A stretch of DNA of 64,000 bases from an uncultured Lachnospiraceae bacterium (GCA_945868435.1 CAMBLG010000011.1:1-64000); one strand, 5' to 3'. Shown: positions 1 through 8,497, counted from the first letter of the stretch. Program-made: numbers and translations. The notes: generated by a model from the sequence alone, not told the origin.

Positions 1-25
1 AAATAAAACAAAGTAAAAACATTTT

Positions 26-54
26 TTGTGTCCACTTTTCTTGACTGCTACAAT
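26..54 (+). promoter_or_regulatory. Possible promoter of the DUF4143 ATPase
   Basis: A TACAAT -10 box at 49-54 is preceded by TG at 46-47 (extended -10). A weak TTGTGT -35 lies at 26-31, 17 bp upstream. If it is used, the whole 33-bp repeat array lies in the transcribed leader. It is an assignment by eye and the -35 is poor. Confidence 0.35.
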
Positions 55-67
55 AAAAATGAATTTT

Positions 68-166
68 ATGGGGATTCTGTAGATATACGGCATGAAACGA
101 ATGGGGATTTGAGCGTAATTAAAGTTTACACAAACGGGGATTTGCGTTATACTGTGATTTGAGAGG
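68..166 (+). repeat. Three direct repeats with exact 33-bp period
   Basis: The motif A(T/C)GGGGATT(T/C) begins at 68, 101 and 134, so the GGGG blocks start at 70, 103 and 136, exactly 33 bp apart. Only about the first 11 bases of each unit are conserved; the other 22 differ. The third unit ends at the GAGAGG ribosome binding site of the ATPase gene. The layout suggests an array of protein binding sites or a short repeat-spacer array. It is too short and too weakly conserved to call a CRISPR. Confidence 0.7.
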
Positions 167-175
167 TGAAAAAAC

Positions 176-1516
176 ATGGAAAAGCCAGTTTTTAAAAGAA
201 AAATATATAATGAAATACTCGAATGGAAAGAAAAGCGTAGTGATAAATATGCTCTTTTAATAAAGGGTGCCAGACGAGTTGGAAAGTCTACTATTGCTGA
301 GGAGTTTGCAAAGAATGAGTTCAAATCATATATTTTGATTGATTTTGCACATACCAGCAAAGAAATTATAGGACTATTTGATGACACGTACAATTTAGAT
401 TTTTTCTTTTTGCAATTACAGCAGTTAACCGGAATCAGATTATATGAGAAAGAGTCTGTAATAATATTTGATGAGGTTCAGCTGCTTCCAAAGGCTCGAC
501 AGGCAATCAAATATCTTGTAGCAGATGGAAGATATAAATATATTGAAACAGGTTCTCTTTTGTCTATAAAAAAGAATACGAAGGATATTTTGATTCCGAG
601 TGAGGAGCATAAGATATCAATGTATCCTATGGATTTTGAAGAGTTTTTGTGGGCAATTGGTGATGAGATAACTGCTGAGACAATTAAGATACTTTTAAAA
701 AACAAAAAAGCTGCAGGGAATGCATTGCATAGAAATCTTATGAGAATTTTCAGATTGTATATGCTTATTGGTGGAATGCCACAGGCTATAGAAGCATATA
801 TAGAGCAAAATAATCTGCAAGTAGTCGATGAAGTCAAAAGAGAAATTGTTGATTTGTACGAGGAAGATTTTATTAAGATAGATGGAACTGGACTTGCAGG
901 TGATATATATGATGCGATTCCGGCAAATCTTAGTGGTAATGCGTCAAGATATGTTTTATCAAATGCAAGAGAAGGAACAAGGTCAGAGCAGGTGCGTGAA
1001 TTAATACCTGATATGCTTAGTTCGTTTACGGTCAATATTGCTTATCATGCAAATAATCCGGGTGTGGGAATGTCATTAGAGAAAGATGCAGGACGATATA
1101 AGCTGTTTTCATCGGATGTAGGATTGTTTGTGACGCTTGCATTTAAAGATAAAAAATATACGGAAAACGTGATATATAATAAACTGCTTTCAGATAAACT
1201 TGAAGCCAATTTAGGGTATGTATATGAAAACGTTGTATCGCAGATGTTGATAGCCAAAGGGAACAACCTGTTCTATTATACGATGGAAAACGAAACGTCC
1301 AATCATTTGTATGAGATTGATTTTTTGGTTTCAGTAAGAGACAAAATATGTCCAATTGAGGTGAAATCCGGTAATTATAGAAGTCATAAATCACTAGATG
1401 TATTTTGTGACAAATTTAGTAGTCGTATAAGCGAAAAATATGTTGTTCATACCAAGGATTATAAGTGGGAGAATGGTATTCATTATATTCCTGTATATAT
1501 GGTTCCATTTCTATAG
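176..1516 (+). CDS. AAA-family ATPase with DUF4143 C-terminal domain
   Basis: A 446-residue P-loop ATPase. Walker A (GARRVGKST) is at residues 31-39, Walker B (VIIFDE, D99-E100) precedes a VQLLP segment, and a TGS sensor-like motif follows. The C-terminal third carries EIDFLV followed by CPIEVKSG, the PD-(D/E)xK-like signature of DUF4143 proteins. Biological roles of this family are poorly known; it recurs in accessory regions of anaerobes. The RBS is GAGAGGTG. The gene is visibly more AT-rich than those that follow and sits behind a 33-bp phased array, consistent with horizontal acquisition. No toxin or partner gene adjoins it. Confidence 0.85.
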   Translation: MEKPVFKRKIYNEILEWKEKRSDKYALLIKGARRVGKSTIAEEFAKNEFKSYILIDFAHTSKEIIGLFDDTYNLDFFFLQLQQLTGIRLYEKESVIIFDEVQLLPKARQAIKYLVADGRYKYIETGSLLSIKKNTKDILIPSEEHKISMYPMDFEEFLWAIGDEITAETIKILLKNKKAAGNALHRNLMRIFRLYMLIGGMPQAIEAYIEQNNLQVVDEVKREIVDLYEEDFIKIDGTGLAGDIYDAIPANLSGNASRYVLSNAREGTRSEQVRELIPDMLSSFTVNIAYHANNPGVGMSLEKDAGRYKLFSSDVGLFVTLAFKDKKYTENVIYNKLLSDKLEANLGYVYENVVSQMLIAKGNNLFYYTMENETSNHLYEIDFLVSVRDKICPIEVKSGNYRSHKSLDVFCDKFSSRISEKYVVHTKDYKWENGIHYIPVYMVPFL

Positions 1517-1585
1517 AAGCATACTCAAGATTAAAAGATGGTGTGGAAAACTTTGTTGTCTGGTATGTAGTGACAGTCTGTAATA

Positions 1586-2416
1586 CTATGTATTCTTTTT
1601 TCTACGGTATTCCTTTGGTGGCATGCCGTGCTTCTTGCGAAAGGTTTTGGAAAAATACAGGCCGTTGTCGAAACCGACAGAATTGGCAATGGCAGTGATG
1701 GATAGGTCGGAGTGCTCCAGAAGATAACAAGCCTGCTTCATGCGAAAATCCGTCAGATATTCCTTGGGCGATTGGCCGACCACGTCCTCGAAGGATCGGA
1801 ACAGGTGGCTTCTGCTCAAACCCACATAGGCGGCAATATCCTCCACGGTAATGGGGTAGGAGTAATTGGCGCTGATGTATTCGATGCTTTTTTGCACATA
1901 GGTGTTGGCGGAGTTCTTTGCTTCCTTCCGGTGGGCGCACTGAATGAAAAGGGCCAGGGTCGTATACAGGCGTCCGGCCATTTCCACTGCGTGCTGAAAC
2001 TCATTGCCTCTGGCATCGTAGATATGAAGGAGCTGCCGCTCAATGTCTTTGCCGTTTTCCACTTGAAAAATGCAGGGTGTTTTCTGGGAGAAATCCGTCG
2101 CTTTCAAAATCATTGCGGCATCACTTCCCGTGAAGCCGACCCAGGCGTATTCCCATGGTTCCTCCGCATCGGCGCAGTAGATAATCTCCGTGTTTGGATA
2201 TACCAGAAAGGCGTCACCGGCGGTCAGCTCGTAGGTGGTGCCATTCACCTGATAGGTGCCTTTTCCGGAGATGATATAGTGAATGAGATAGTGATCCCGG
2301 ATTCCGGGTCCCCACTGGTAGCCGGGATCGCAGTTCTGATAGCCGACGTTGTACACCGACAGGGATACCAGTTCCTTTTCCGTTGCTTTATACGAATTCT
2401 TGTACTTTTCCTGCAT
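1586..2416 (-). CDS. AraC-family transcriptional regulator
   Basis: A 276-residue regulator. The N-terminal half (about residues 20-140) is a cupin-type AraC sensor domain, with HYIISGKGTY and an LTAGDAFLVYP strand. The C-terminal 95 residues hold the double helix-turn-helix: TVEDIAAYVGLSRSHLFRSF, then SITAIANSVGFDNGLYFSK and the closing PKEYR. Such proteins usually sense a sugar or small molecule and activate an adjacent operon, but no sugar operon adjoins it here, so its target is unknown. The start is preceded on its own strand by GGAGG. Its composition is more GC-rich than the ATPase next door. A MITE lies in its upstream region. Confidence 0.9.
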   Translation of the reverse strand: MQEKYKNSYKATEKELVSLSVYNVGYQNCDPGYQWGPGIRDHYLIHYIISGKGTYQVNGTTYELTAGDAFLVYPNTEIIYCADAEEPWEYAWVGFTGSDAAMILKATDFSQKTPCIFQVENGKDIERQLLHIYDARGNEFQHAVEMAGRLYTTLALFIQCAHRKEAKNSANTYVQKSIEYISANYSYPITVEDIAAYVGLSRSHLFRSFEDVVGQSPKEYLTDFRMKQACYLLEHSDLSITAIANSVGFDNGLYFSKTFRKKHGMPPKEYRRKKNT

Positions 2417-2450
2417 GATATACCTCCGGTCTCTTTCCTTGGATTACATT

Positions 2451-2564
2451 CATTATGCGTATCTATTCGAGCCACCTTACGAATAAGATAATCAGCCTCT
2501 TACATGCAAGCATGACGATTCTGCTTATCTTATTCTTAGGGGTTCTGAATAGATACCATTATGC
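2451..2564 (+). mobile_element. IS66-like MITE, copy A, with perfect 8-bp target duplication
   Basis: The 98-bp element at 2459-2556 begins GTATCTATTC and ends GAATAGATAC. The inverted ends continue imperfectly for about 33 bp, so the transcript folds into a hairpin. The octamer CATTATGC flanks it directly on both sides (2451-2458 and 2557-2564), a perfect target-site duplication. There is no coding capacity. It lies between the divergent araC-type and galE genes. Confidence 0.88.
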
Positions 2565-2684
2565 AACAAAATTACATATATTGCAATACATTTACTTCTG
2601 TACATTACACACGAATTACGTTAAAATAGCATTATAAAGAACGGTACGAAAGTTCGAATCAGACAGGAAAAGGAGAAGAAGATT

Positions 2685-3701
2685 ATGGCAATTTTAGTTA
2701 CAGGTGGAGCAGGTTACATCGGAAGTCACACATGTGTAGAATTATTGGATGCCGGTTATGAGGTTGTGGTATTGGATAATCTGTCCAATTCATCCGAGAA
2801 GTCACTGGAGAGAGTGGAAGCACTGACCGGTAAGAAGGTTACCTTCTATAAGGGGGACATTTTAGACCGCGAGATTTTAGGCAGGATTTTTGCAGAACAG
2901 AAGATTGACAGCTGTATTCATTTCGCAGGACTGAAGGCAGTTGGCGAGTCGGTGGCTAAGCCATGGGAGTATTACAACAATAATATTGCAGGAACCCTTA
3001 CACTGGTGGATGTGATGCGCCAGAACGGATGCAAGAACATTATCTTTTCTTCCTCCGCAACCGTATACGGAGATCCGGCTCAGATCCCGATTACCGAGGA
3101 GTGCCCGAAGGGACAGTGCACCAATCCATATGGCTGGACCAAGTCTATGCTGGAGCAGATCCTTATGGACATCCAGAAGGCAGACAATGAGTGGAATGTG
3201 ATTCTTCTCCGCTACTTCAATCCAATCGGTGCGCACCAGAGCGGTACTATGGGAGAGAATCCAAACGGTATCCCGAACAATCTGATGCCATACATTACTC
3301 AGGTTGCAGTTGGAAAGCTGGAGCAGCTGGGCGTATTTGGAGATGACTATGATACACCGGACGGAACCGGTGTCCGTGATTACATCCATGTGGTAGACCT
3401 GGCAGTCGGACATGTGAAGGCATTGAAGAAGATTGAGGAGAAGGCTGGACTTTGCATCTACAATCTGGGAACCGGACACGGATACAGCGTGCTGGATATT
3501 GTGAAGAATTTCGAGGCAGCCAACGATATCAAGATCCCGTATGTGATCAAGGACAGAAGGCCGGGCGATATCGCTACCTGCTACTGTGATCCAAGCAAGG
3601 CAGAGAGAGAGCTTGGCTGGAAGGCACAGTATGGAATTAAGGAGATGTGTGCAGACTCCTGGAGATGGCAGAAGAACAATCCAAACGGATATGAGGATTA
3701 A
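2685..3701 (+). CDS. galE: UDP-glucose 4-epimerase
   Basis: A 338-residue short-chain dehydrogenase that interconverts UDP-glucose and UDP-galactose (Leloir pathway and cell-surface sugar supply), with bound NAD. The Rossmann motif GGAGYIGSH is at residues 7-15, an SSSATVYG strand at 122-129, and the catalytic Tyr149-x3-Lys153 (YGWTK) pair is present. Its length is typical of the family. The RBS is AAGGAG. It is monocistronic here. Its stop codon overlaps by two bases the stop of the convergent downstream gene, leaving no room for a terminator between them. Confidence 0.97.
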   Translation: MAILVTGGAGYIGSHTCVELLDAGYEVVVLDNLSNSSEKSLERVEALTGKKVTFYKGDILDREILGRIFAEQKIDSCIHFAGLKAVGESVAKPWEYYNNNIAGTLTLVDVMRQNGCKNIIFSSSATVYGDPAQIPITEECPKGQCTNPYGWTKSMLEQILMDIQKADNEWNVILLRYFNPIGAHQSGTMGENPNGIPNNLMPYITQVAVGKLEQLGVFGDDYDTPDGTGVRDYIHVVDLAVGHVKALKKIEEKAGLCIYNLGTGHGYSVLDIVKNFEAANDIKIPYVIKDRRPGDIATCYCDPSKAERELGWKAQYGIKEMCADSWRWQKNNPNGYED

Positions 3702-4291
3702 TCCTGTTTCGAATCGGATTTCATAGATGAGAGGTATTCATCAACCGTCATCATAGATACATGAAGAGGCGCAAGGCCGGACAGCGTAAGTTCGGTTGCC
3801 GCCTCTTTTTCTTTGTCCAGACCGGAGACACCGTCGGTCAGATAGATGACGTAGATGCCCGCGTCAATCAGGGCAAACACTGTGGACAGTACACAGCATT
3901 CGGCCACGACACCTGTGACGACAACGCGGTCTGCCTTTTTTGCGGCGGAGAGAACCTCCGGAATGGCAAGAGAGGAGTATACGCCTTTGGTGTAAAGCGG
4001 ATATTGTTTTAAGGCCGATTCAAATTGCGGAAGCATCTCGTTGGCCCACGCATTTTGGTTGATGTGGTCGTATTTGATATTGTAATTCCTCCAGACTCCG
4101 TCGGGGGAGGATGAGGCTATAAAACGGGTAAAGATCACATCGGAGCACACCCCTGTATCAATGATCCGGTTAATGCGCTCTGCGGCTCCTTCTGTGTCCA
4201 GACAGGCCCATTCCTGGCCGGTTATGTATATGTTCTGCATGTCAATGACAAGCAGCAGATCGTTTGGTTTTTCCTGTTGGTTTGTTTTCAT
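3698..4291 (-). CDS. Isochorismatase-family cysteine hydrolase
   Basis: A 197-residue hydrolase with the Asp-Lys-Cys triad of this fold: Asp in LLLVIDMQN, Lys in YTKGVYSS, Cys in [10 protein letters not shown]. Family members hydrolyse nicotinamide, ureidoacrylate, N-carbamoylsarcosine or isochorismate; the sequence alone does not choose among them, and nicotinamidase is only one option. The start at 4291 is preferred because GAGGG lies eight bases upstream on the minus strand; longer in-frame starts read through AT-rich leader. It converges on galE and its stop codon overlaps that of galE. Confidence 0.85.
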   Translation of the reverse strand: MKTNQQEKPNDLLLVIDMQNIYITGQEWACLDTEGAAERINRIIDTGVCSDVIFTRFIASSSPDGVWRNYNIKYDHINQNAWANEMLPQFESALKQYPLYTKGVYSSLAIPEVLSAAKKADRVVVTGVVAECCVLSTVFALIDAGIYVIYLTDGVSGLDKEKEAATELTLSGLAPLHVSMMTVDEYLSSMKSDSKQD

Positions 4292-4455
4292 AATTGATCC
4301 CTCATTGCAAAGAATGCCTACTTTATATAATTTTTTGTGCAGAACACGGTTCGTAGGATGTTTTATAATTAGTATATCAAAAATCCACGATTTCTTACAG
4401 TGAAAATGGGGCTTTTTCTGCAGTTGTTTCTTTTGTGTAAAAAATTTCAAAAAAA

Positions 4456-4490
4456 GCTTGCATTCTGCCTGAGCCTATGATAGTATAATA
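4456..4490 (+). promoter_or_regulatory. Promoter block of first tRNA-Glu
   Basis: GCTTGCATTC with TTGCAT at 4458-4463 and TATGATAGTATAAT at 4476-4489 is shared almost exactly with the second tRNA-Glu gene, in the same spacing. Which hexamer is the -10 is unclear: TATAAT is 20 bp from TTGCAT and only four bases from the tRNA, whereas TAGTAT (4481-4486) gives a 17-bp spacer. Confidence 0.55.
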
Positions 4491-4493
4491 GAC

Positions 4494-4565
4494 GGTTCGT
4501 TGGTCAAGCGGTTAAGACGCCGCCCTCTCACGGCGGAAACACGGGTTCGATTCCCGTACGGACTG
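4494..4565 (+). tRNA. tRNA-Glu (CUC), copy 1
   Basis: The cloverleaf can be drawn: acceptor GGTTCGT pairs with ACGGACT (two G-U pairs), anticodon stem CCGCC/GGCGG closes the loop CTCTCAC with anticodon CTC, and the T arm is ACGGG-TTCGATT-CCCGT. The discriminator is G4565 and CCA is not encoded. It is identical to the copy at 8137-8208. Confidence 0.93.
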
Positions 4566-4570
4566 CTTAA

Positions 4571-4603
4571 GGGATTTCCTATATGGAAGTCCCTTTTCTT
4601 TTT
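4571..4603 (+). terminator. Terminator of first tRNA-Glu
   Basis: A 9-bp stem, GGGATTTCC (4571-4579) with GGAAGTCCC (4585-4593), has a 5-nt loop and is followed by TTTTCTTTTT. Confidence 0.85.
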
Positions 4604-4738
4604 ACTATACGACGGAAAATCACCGTTTTCTTTATACAATCTTAATGCCAGACACAATATCCTTAATACAAACTTTAAACAAAAGCATGGATAATGGGAA
4701 CGGAAATTTTGTGGTATCAAGAAAGTGATTTTCAACTA

Positions 4739-6091
4739 ATGAAGAATGCACAATTCAAACGAAAACGTCTGACTTCTTTTCAGATTATCATTATAGGATT
4801 TTTATCTGTAATATTAACCGGAAGCGTGTTGCTGATGCTTCCGGTTTCTTCCAACGCAGGACGCGCGACTCCGTTTTCTGAGGCTTTGTTTACCGCCACC
4901 TCGGCAGCCTGTGTGACGGGATTGGTGGTGCATGATACTGCAACCTACTGGTCTTCCTTCGGACAGGCGGTTATTCTGCTTTTGATTCAGATCGGCGGAA
5001 TGGGTGTGGTTACCATTGCCGTTGCGCTTTCCGTTATTTCGGGAAGAAAAATCGGTCTGAACCAGAGAAGCACGATGCAGGAGGCCATTGCGGCTCCCAG
5101 TGTGGGCGGAATTGTGAGACTGACAGGTTTTATCATCCGGTCCACCATTGTGATTGAAGCAACGGGAGCAATTCTGATGCTTCCTGTTTTTGGAAAAGGG
5201 GAACACCCGGGAAAGGGAATCTGGTATGCGGTCTTTCATTCCATTTCAGCGTTCTGTAATGCAGGATTTGACTTGATGGGAGAAAAACGGCAGTATTCTT
5301 CCCTGACGTCTTATGCGGACAATTATCTGATCAATATGGTAATCATCGGATTGATTGTTGTGGGAGGCATCGGATTTCTTACCTGGGATGATGTGAAGTG
5401 TAAAGGAATTCATTTTGGACGATACAGAATGCAGAGCAAGGTGATTTTGGTCACAACCTATTGTCTGATACTTTTTCCGTTTTTGTTCTTCTTTTTTGGC
5501 GAATTTCAACGTCCGGTCTGGGAACCTTTGTCACTTGAAGATAAGATTATGGCGGCACTGTTTCAGACAGTAACGCCGAGAACGGCGGGATTTAACACGG
5601 TGGATCTGACACAGTTCAGCGATACGGGACTGACCATTATGATGGTTTTGATGCTGATCGGAGGATCGCCCGGGTCTACGGCAGGCGGAATGAAGACGAC
5701 GACACTGGCGGTCTTACTGATTACTTCATTGGCGGTATTCCGTAGAAAGGAAGACACCGAGTGTTTTGGCAGAAGAATCGATGATGGAACGATTCGATAT
5801 GCGGCCACCATTGTCATGATGTATTTTACGCTGTTTTTTGCAGGTGGAATTTTGATCAGCGGAATCGAGAATCTGCCGATGATGACCTGCCTCTTCGAGA
5901 CAGCTTCTGCAATTGGCACCGTTGGTCTGTCGTTGGGCATTACACCGGAACTGGGAAATATTTCCAGAATGATTTTGATTCTTCTTATGTTTATGGGAAG
6001 AGTGGGCGGACTTACTCTGGTTTTTGCGGCTTTTTCTGGGAAAGAGAAAACGGCAATCCGGCTTCCGAAAGAAAAAATCACAGTTGGGTAG
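4739..6091 (+). CDS. TrkH/KtrB-type potassium channel subunit
   Basis: About 450 residues of integral membrane protein of the Trk/Ktr K+ uptake family. Four pore loops with filter glycines are visible: ACVTGLV, FCNAGFD, RTAGFNT and GTVGLSLG. KRKRLTSFQ precedes the first helix, as in clostridial TrkH. An upstream ATG at 4694 would add 15 residues; neither start has a strong RBS. TrkH normally needs a cytosolic TrkA/KtrA gating ring, which is not encoded next to it, so TrkA is presumably elsewhere. A kinase and response regulator of the Kdp type follow 12 bp downstream, apparently in one operon. Confidence 0.92.
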   Translation: MKNAQFKRKRLTSFQIIIIGFLSVILTGSVLLMLPVSSNAGRATPFSEALFTATSAACVTGLVVHDTATYWSSFGQAVILLLIQIGGMGVVTIAVALSVISGRKIGLNQRSTMQEAIAAPSVGGIVRLTGFIIRSTIVIEATGAILMLPVFGKGEHPGKGIWYAVFHSISAFCNAGFDLMGEKRQYSSLTSYADNYLINMVIIGLIVVGGIGFLTWDDVKCKGIHFGRYRMQSKVILVTTYCLILFPFLFFFFGEFQRPVWEPLSLEDKIMAALFQTVTPRTAGFNTVDLTQFSDTGLTIMMVLMLIGGSPGSTAGGMKTTTLAVLLITSLAVFRRKEDTECFGRRIDDGTIRYAATIVMMYFTLFFAGGILISGIENLPMMTCLFETASAIGTVGLSLGITPELGNISRMILILLMFMGRVGGLTLVFAAFSGKEKTAIRLPKEKITVG

Positions 6092-6103
6092 GGAGGTGAT
6101 AGA

Positions 6104-7366
6104 ATGGAAACCCTGGGATGGATACTTGTCATAGTCTGGGTTGCAGGACTGGGCTTTTGGGCGGTAAATAAGCTGGAAATGTTTATGGAGACAGATGAAA
6201 CGACCCTGAAGGATGGGGAGAAGGGCACAGATGCATCAGTAAATTCTGACAGTACTACAGATCTGGTCAACAAGGCACAGATGGACGGGAAAAAGGCGGT
6301 GCCTTTGCTGAATGTGCCGGATGTGATGAAAAGTATGGTAATGCTCGCCCTTTCGTCAGCAGTCGGTTTTGCATTCTGGAACCTTGGAATGAGTGAATCC
6401 AATATTATCATGATGTATATTCTTGGCGTTTTGATCACATCGGTCATTACCAACCATCAGATATACAGCCTGATTACTTCTATTGTAAGTGTGTTCGTCT
6501 TCAACTTCCTTTTCACGGAACCGCGCTATACCTTGAAAGCCTATGAAAAGGAATATCCGGTAACCTTTATCACCATGTTTGTGGCGGCTTTTCTCACGGG
6601 CTCCTTGGCCGCGAAGCTGAAAGAACATTCTGCGCAGTCGGCGAAGGCGTTACTGATAGCGCAAAAGGAGCAGCTCAGGGCAAACCTGCTTCGCTCCATT
6701 TCCCACGATCTGCGCACACCGTTAACCTCCATTTCCGGCAACGCCAGCAACCTGTTGACCAACGGTGAAAAGTTTGACCCGGAGACGAAAAAGCAGCTCT
6801 ACATGGATATCTATGACGATTCGATATGGCTGAACAACCTGGTGGAAAATCTGCTTTCCGTGACGAAAATAGAAGAGGGCAGCTTGAATATCCGGCCTCA
6901 GGCGGAGCTGTTGGATGAAATCATAGCGGAGGCGCTGCAGCACATCAGCAGGAAAAAGGAGGAGCATGAGATCGTGTTTCGGACATCCGAGGATTTTATT
7001 CTGGTCAAGGTGGACGCCCGGCTGATTATGCAGGTGGTAATAAATATTGTGGAAAATGCGATTAAGTATACGCAAAACGGCTCCGAAATAATAATAACGA
7101 CAGAGAGAACAGAAAAGGAAGCGGTGGTTCGTATTGCGGACAATGGACCGGGAATTCCGGATGACATGAAACCGCAGGTGTTTGAGATGTTTTACAGCGG
7201 GGCCAAAAGCATCGCGGACAGCAGGCGAAGCTTAGGCCTTGGATTGTCTCTCTGCAAATCGATCATCACTGCCCATGGAGGCAGTCTGGAACTGACGGAC
7301 AACGAGCCCCACGGGGCAGTGTTTACTTTTACACTGCCGATAGAGGAGGTTGATATACATGAATAA
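6104..7366 (+). CDS. Short KdpD-like sensor histidine kinase (DUF4118)
   Basis: A 420-residue kinase. Residues 5-25 form a first membrane helix, followed by an acidic segment and then a four-helix DUF4118 region (about 65-170, including FNFLFTEPRYTL) as in KdpD. The HisKA box SISHDLRTPLTSISG carries the phospho-acceptor His201. The HATPase domain has N-box VVENAIKYT, DNGPGIP and GLGLSLCKSI. The large KdpD-N and Usp domains of canonical KdpD (about 890 residues) are absent, so this is the truncated form. It follows trkH with RBS GGGAGGTGA and overlaps the regulator gene by eight bases. It probably tunes K+ uptake. Confidence 0.9.
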   Translation: METLGWILVIVWVAGLGFWAVNKLEMFMETDETTLKDGEKGTDASVNSDSTTDLVNKAQMDGKKAVPLLNVPDVMKSMVMLALSSAVGFAFWNLGMSESNIIMMYILGVLITSVITNHQIYSLITSIVSVFVFNFLFTEPRYTLKAYEKEYPVTFITMFVAAFLTGSLAAKLKEHSAQSAKALLIAQKEQLRANLLRSISHDLRTPLTSISGNASNLLTNGEKFDPETKKQLYMDIYDDSIWLNNLVENLLSVTKIEEGSLNIRPQAELLDEIIAEALQHISRKKEEHEIVFRTSEDFILVKVDARLIMQVVINIVENAIKYTQNGSEIIITTERTEKEAVVRIADNGPGIPDDMKPQVFEMFYSGAKSIADSRRSLGLGLSLCKSIITAHGGSLELTDNEPHGAVFTFTLPIEEVDIHE

Positions 7367-8057
7367 AACATTGATTCTGGTTGTGGAAGACGACCGGCCG
7401 GTGCAAAATCTTATGATCACCACACTGAAGGCTCACGATTACCGATATCTGACCGCAATGAACGGGGAGACGGCAATCATGGAAGCTTCCTCCCATAATC
7501 CGGACATCATCCTTCTGGATCTGGGGCTTCCGGATATGGATGGAATTGATGTGATCAAAAAAATCCGTACATGGTCTAACTCACCCATTATCATCATCAG
7601 CGCCAGAAGCGAAGATAGTGACAAGGTGGAGGCTCTGGATGCCGGGGCGGACGATTATCTCACCAAGCCTTTTTCCGTGGAAGAGCTTCTGGCGAGACTT
7701 CGGGTCATGGAGCGGAGACTGGCTGCGAGCCGGACCGAGCATATGCTGTCTTCCGTGTTTGTGGACGGAAAGCTTCGGATTGATTACACTGCGGGCTGTG
7801 CGTATATGGAGGAGGAAGAATTGCATCTGACTCCCATCGAGTACAAGCTTTTGTGTCTGCTTTCCAAGAATGTGGGAAAAGTGTTGACCCATACCTATAT
7901 AACCCAGAACATCTGGGGACACAGCTGGGAAAATGACGTGGCATCCCTTCGGGTGTTCATGGCTACGCTCCGCAAAAAGTTAGAGAAAAACTCGGATTCC
8001 GTCCAATATATCCAGACACATGTGGGAATCGGATACCGCATGATCAAGGTGGAGTAA
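7359..8057 (+). CDS. KdpE-like OmpR-family response regulator
   Basis: A 232-residue regulator. The receiver domain has acidic residues EDD at 10-12, phospho-acceptor Asp54 in ILLDLGLPDMDG, and KPF near residue 105. A C-terminal winged helix follows, with LTPIEYKLLCLL and the closing VGIGYRM. The ATG at 7359 has GAGGAGG nine bases upstream; a TTG at 7350 abuts the Shine-Dalgarno sequence and is unlikely. Overlap with the kinase gene indicates translational coupling. By analogy with KdpE it would control K+ uptake genes. No kdpFABC is in the window, so trkH itself is the likeliest local target (inference). Confidence 0.92.
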   Translation: MNKTLILVVEDDRPVQNLMITTLKAHDYRYLTAMNGETAIMEASSHNPDIILLDLGLPDMDGIDVIKKIRTWSNSPIIIISARSEDSDKVEALDAGADDYLTKPFSVEELLARLRVMERRLAASRTEHMLSSVFVDGKLRIDYTAGCAYMEEEELHLTPIEYKLLCLLSKNVGKVLTHTYITQNIWGHSWENDVASLRVFMATLRKKLEKNSDSVQYIQTHVGIGYRMIKVE

Positions 8058-8100
8058 TGAAACGTTTTACCAGGAAAACGGAAATTTTATAAAAAAGTGC

Positions 8101-8132
8101 TTGCATTCGGACGAACCCTATGATAGTATAAT
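8101..8132 (+). promoter_or_regulatory. Promoter block of second tRNA-Glu
   Basis: TTGCAT (8101-8106) and TATGATAGTATAAT (8119-8132) have the same spacing as upstream of the first tRNA-Glu. Confidence 0.55.
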
Positions 8133-8136
8133 AAAC

Positions 8137-8208
8137 GGTTCGTTGGTCAAGCGGTTAAGACGCCGCCCTCTCACGGCGGAAACACGGGTTCGATTCCCGT
8201 ACGGACTG
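8137..8208 (+). tRNA. tRNA-Glu (CUC), copy 2
   Basis: Identical over all 72 bases to the copy at 4494-4565: the same CTC anticodon in loop CTCTCAC and no encoded CCA. The promoter block is also nearly the same, so the whole transcription unit was duplicated. Confidence 0.93.
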
Positions 8209-8237
8209 CTACTGTTAGAGATAACAGCCCAACCCGG

Positions 8238-8275
8238 GAACACCTTCCAAGTTTGGAAGGTGTTCTTTTGTTTTG
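8238..8275 (+). terminator. Terminator of second tRNA-Glu
   Basis: A perfect 13-bp stem, GAACACCTTCCAA with TTGGAAGGTGTTC, closes a 2-nt loop (functionally a slightly larger one) and is followed by TTTTGTTTTG. The T-tract is the insertion target of the adjacent MITE. Confidence 0.9.
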
Positions 8276-8476
8276 TAACTATTCAGAACCCCTCCCATAC
8301 ATTCGCAAAAACAGCCCGTCTACCGGTCTGTCGCTTCTTCGAAGCTTTCTTTTTGCTCATATATGGGGCGGTGACTCTATTCGAGCCACCTTACGAATAA
8401 GATAATCAGCCTCTTACATGCAAGCATGACGATTCTGCTTATCTTATTCTTAGGGGTTCTGAATAGACTTTGTTTT
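8267..8476 (+). mobile_element. Compound 194-bp IS66-like MITE, copy B, with perfect 8-bp duplication
   Basis: The element at 8275-8468 starts GTAACTATTCAGAACCCC and ends GGGGTTCTGAATAGAC, giving 14 bp of perfect inverted repeat CTATTCAGAACCCC. The octamer TTTGTTTT flanks both sides (8267-8274 and 8469-8476). The right 90 bp (8377-8466) are the same as the core of copy A; the left part resembles the inverted copy at 38.1 kb. It is therefore a longer or composite family member. It separates the tRNA terminator from the rimP promoter. Confidence 0.85.
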
Positions 8477-8497
8477 TATATAAAATGCAATTTTCCC

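Noticed and set aside
68-166. CRISPR array
   Set aside because: Only about 11 bases are conserved per unit, there are just three units, and no cas genes are present.
1712-2491. A 259-residue + strand frame opposite the AraC gene
   Set aside because: The minus strand encodes a full AraC protein with RBS; the + frame has no family features and runs into the MITE.
8101-8400. A 99-residue reading frame over the second tRNA-Glu
   Set aside because: It reads through the tRNA, its terminator and a MITE; the RNA gene explains the sequence. The same applies to the frame at 4500-4694.
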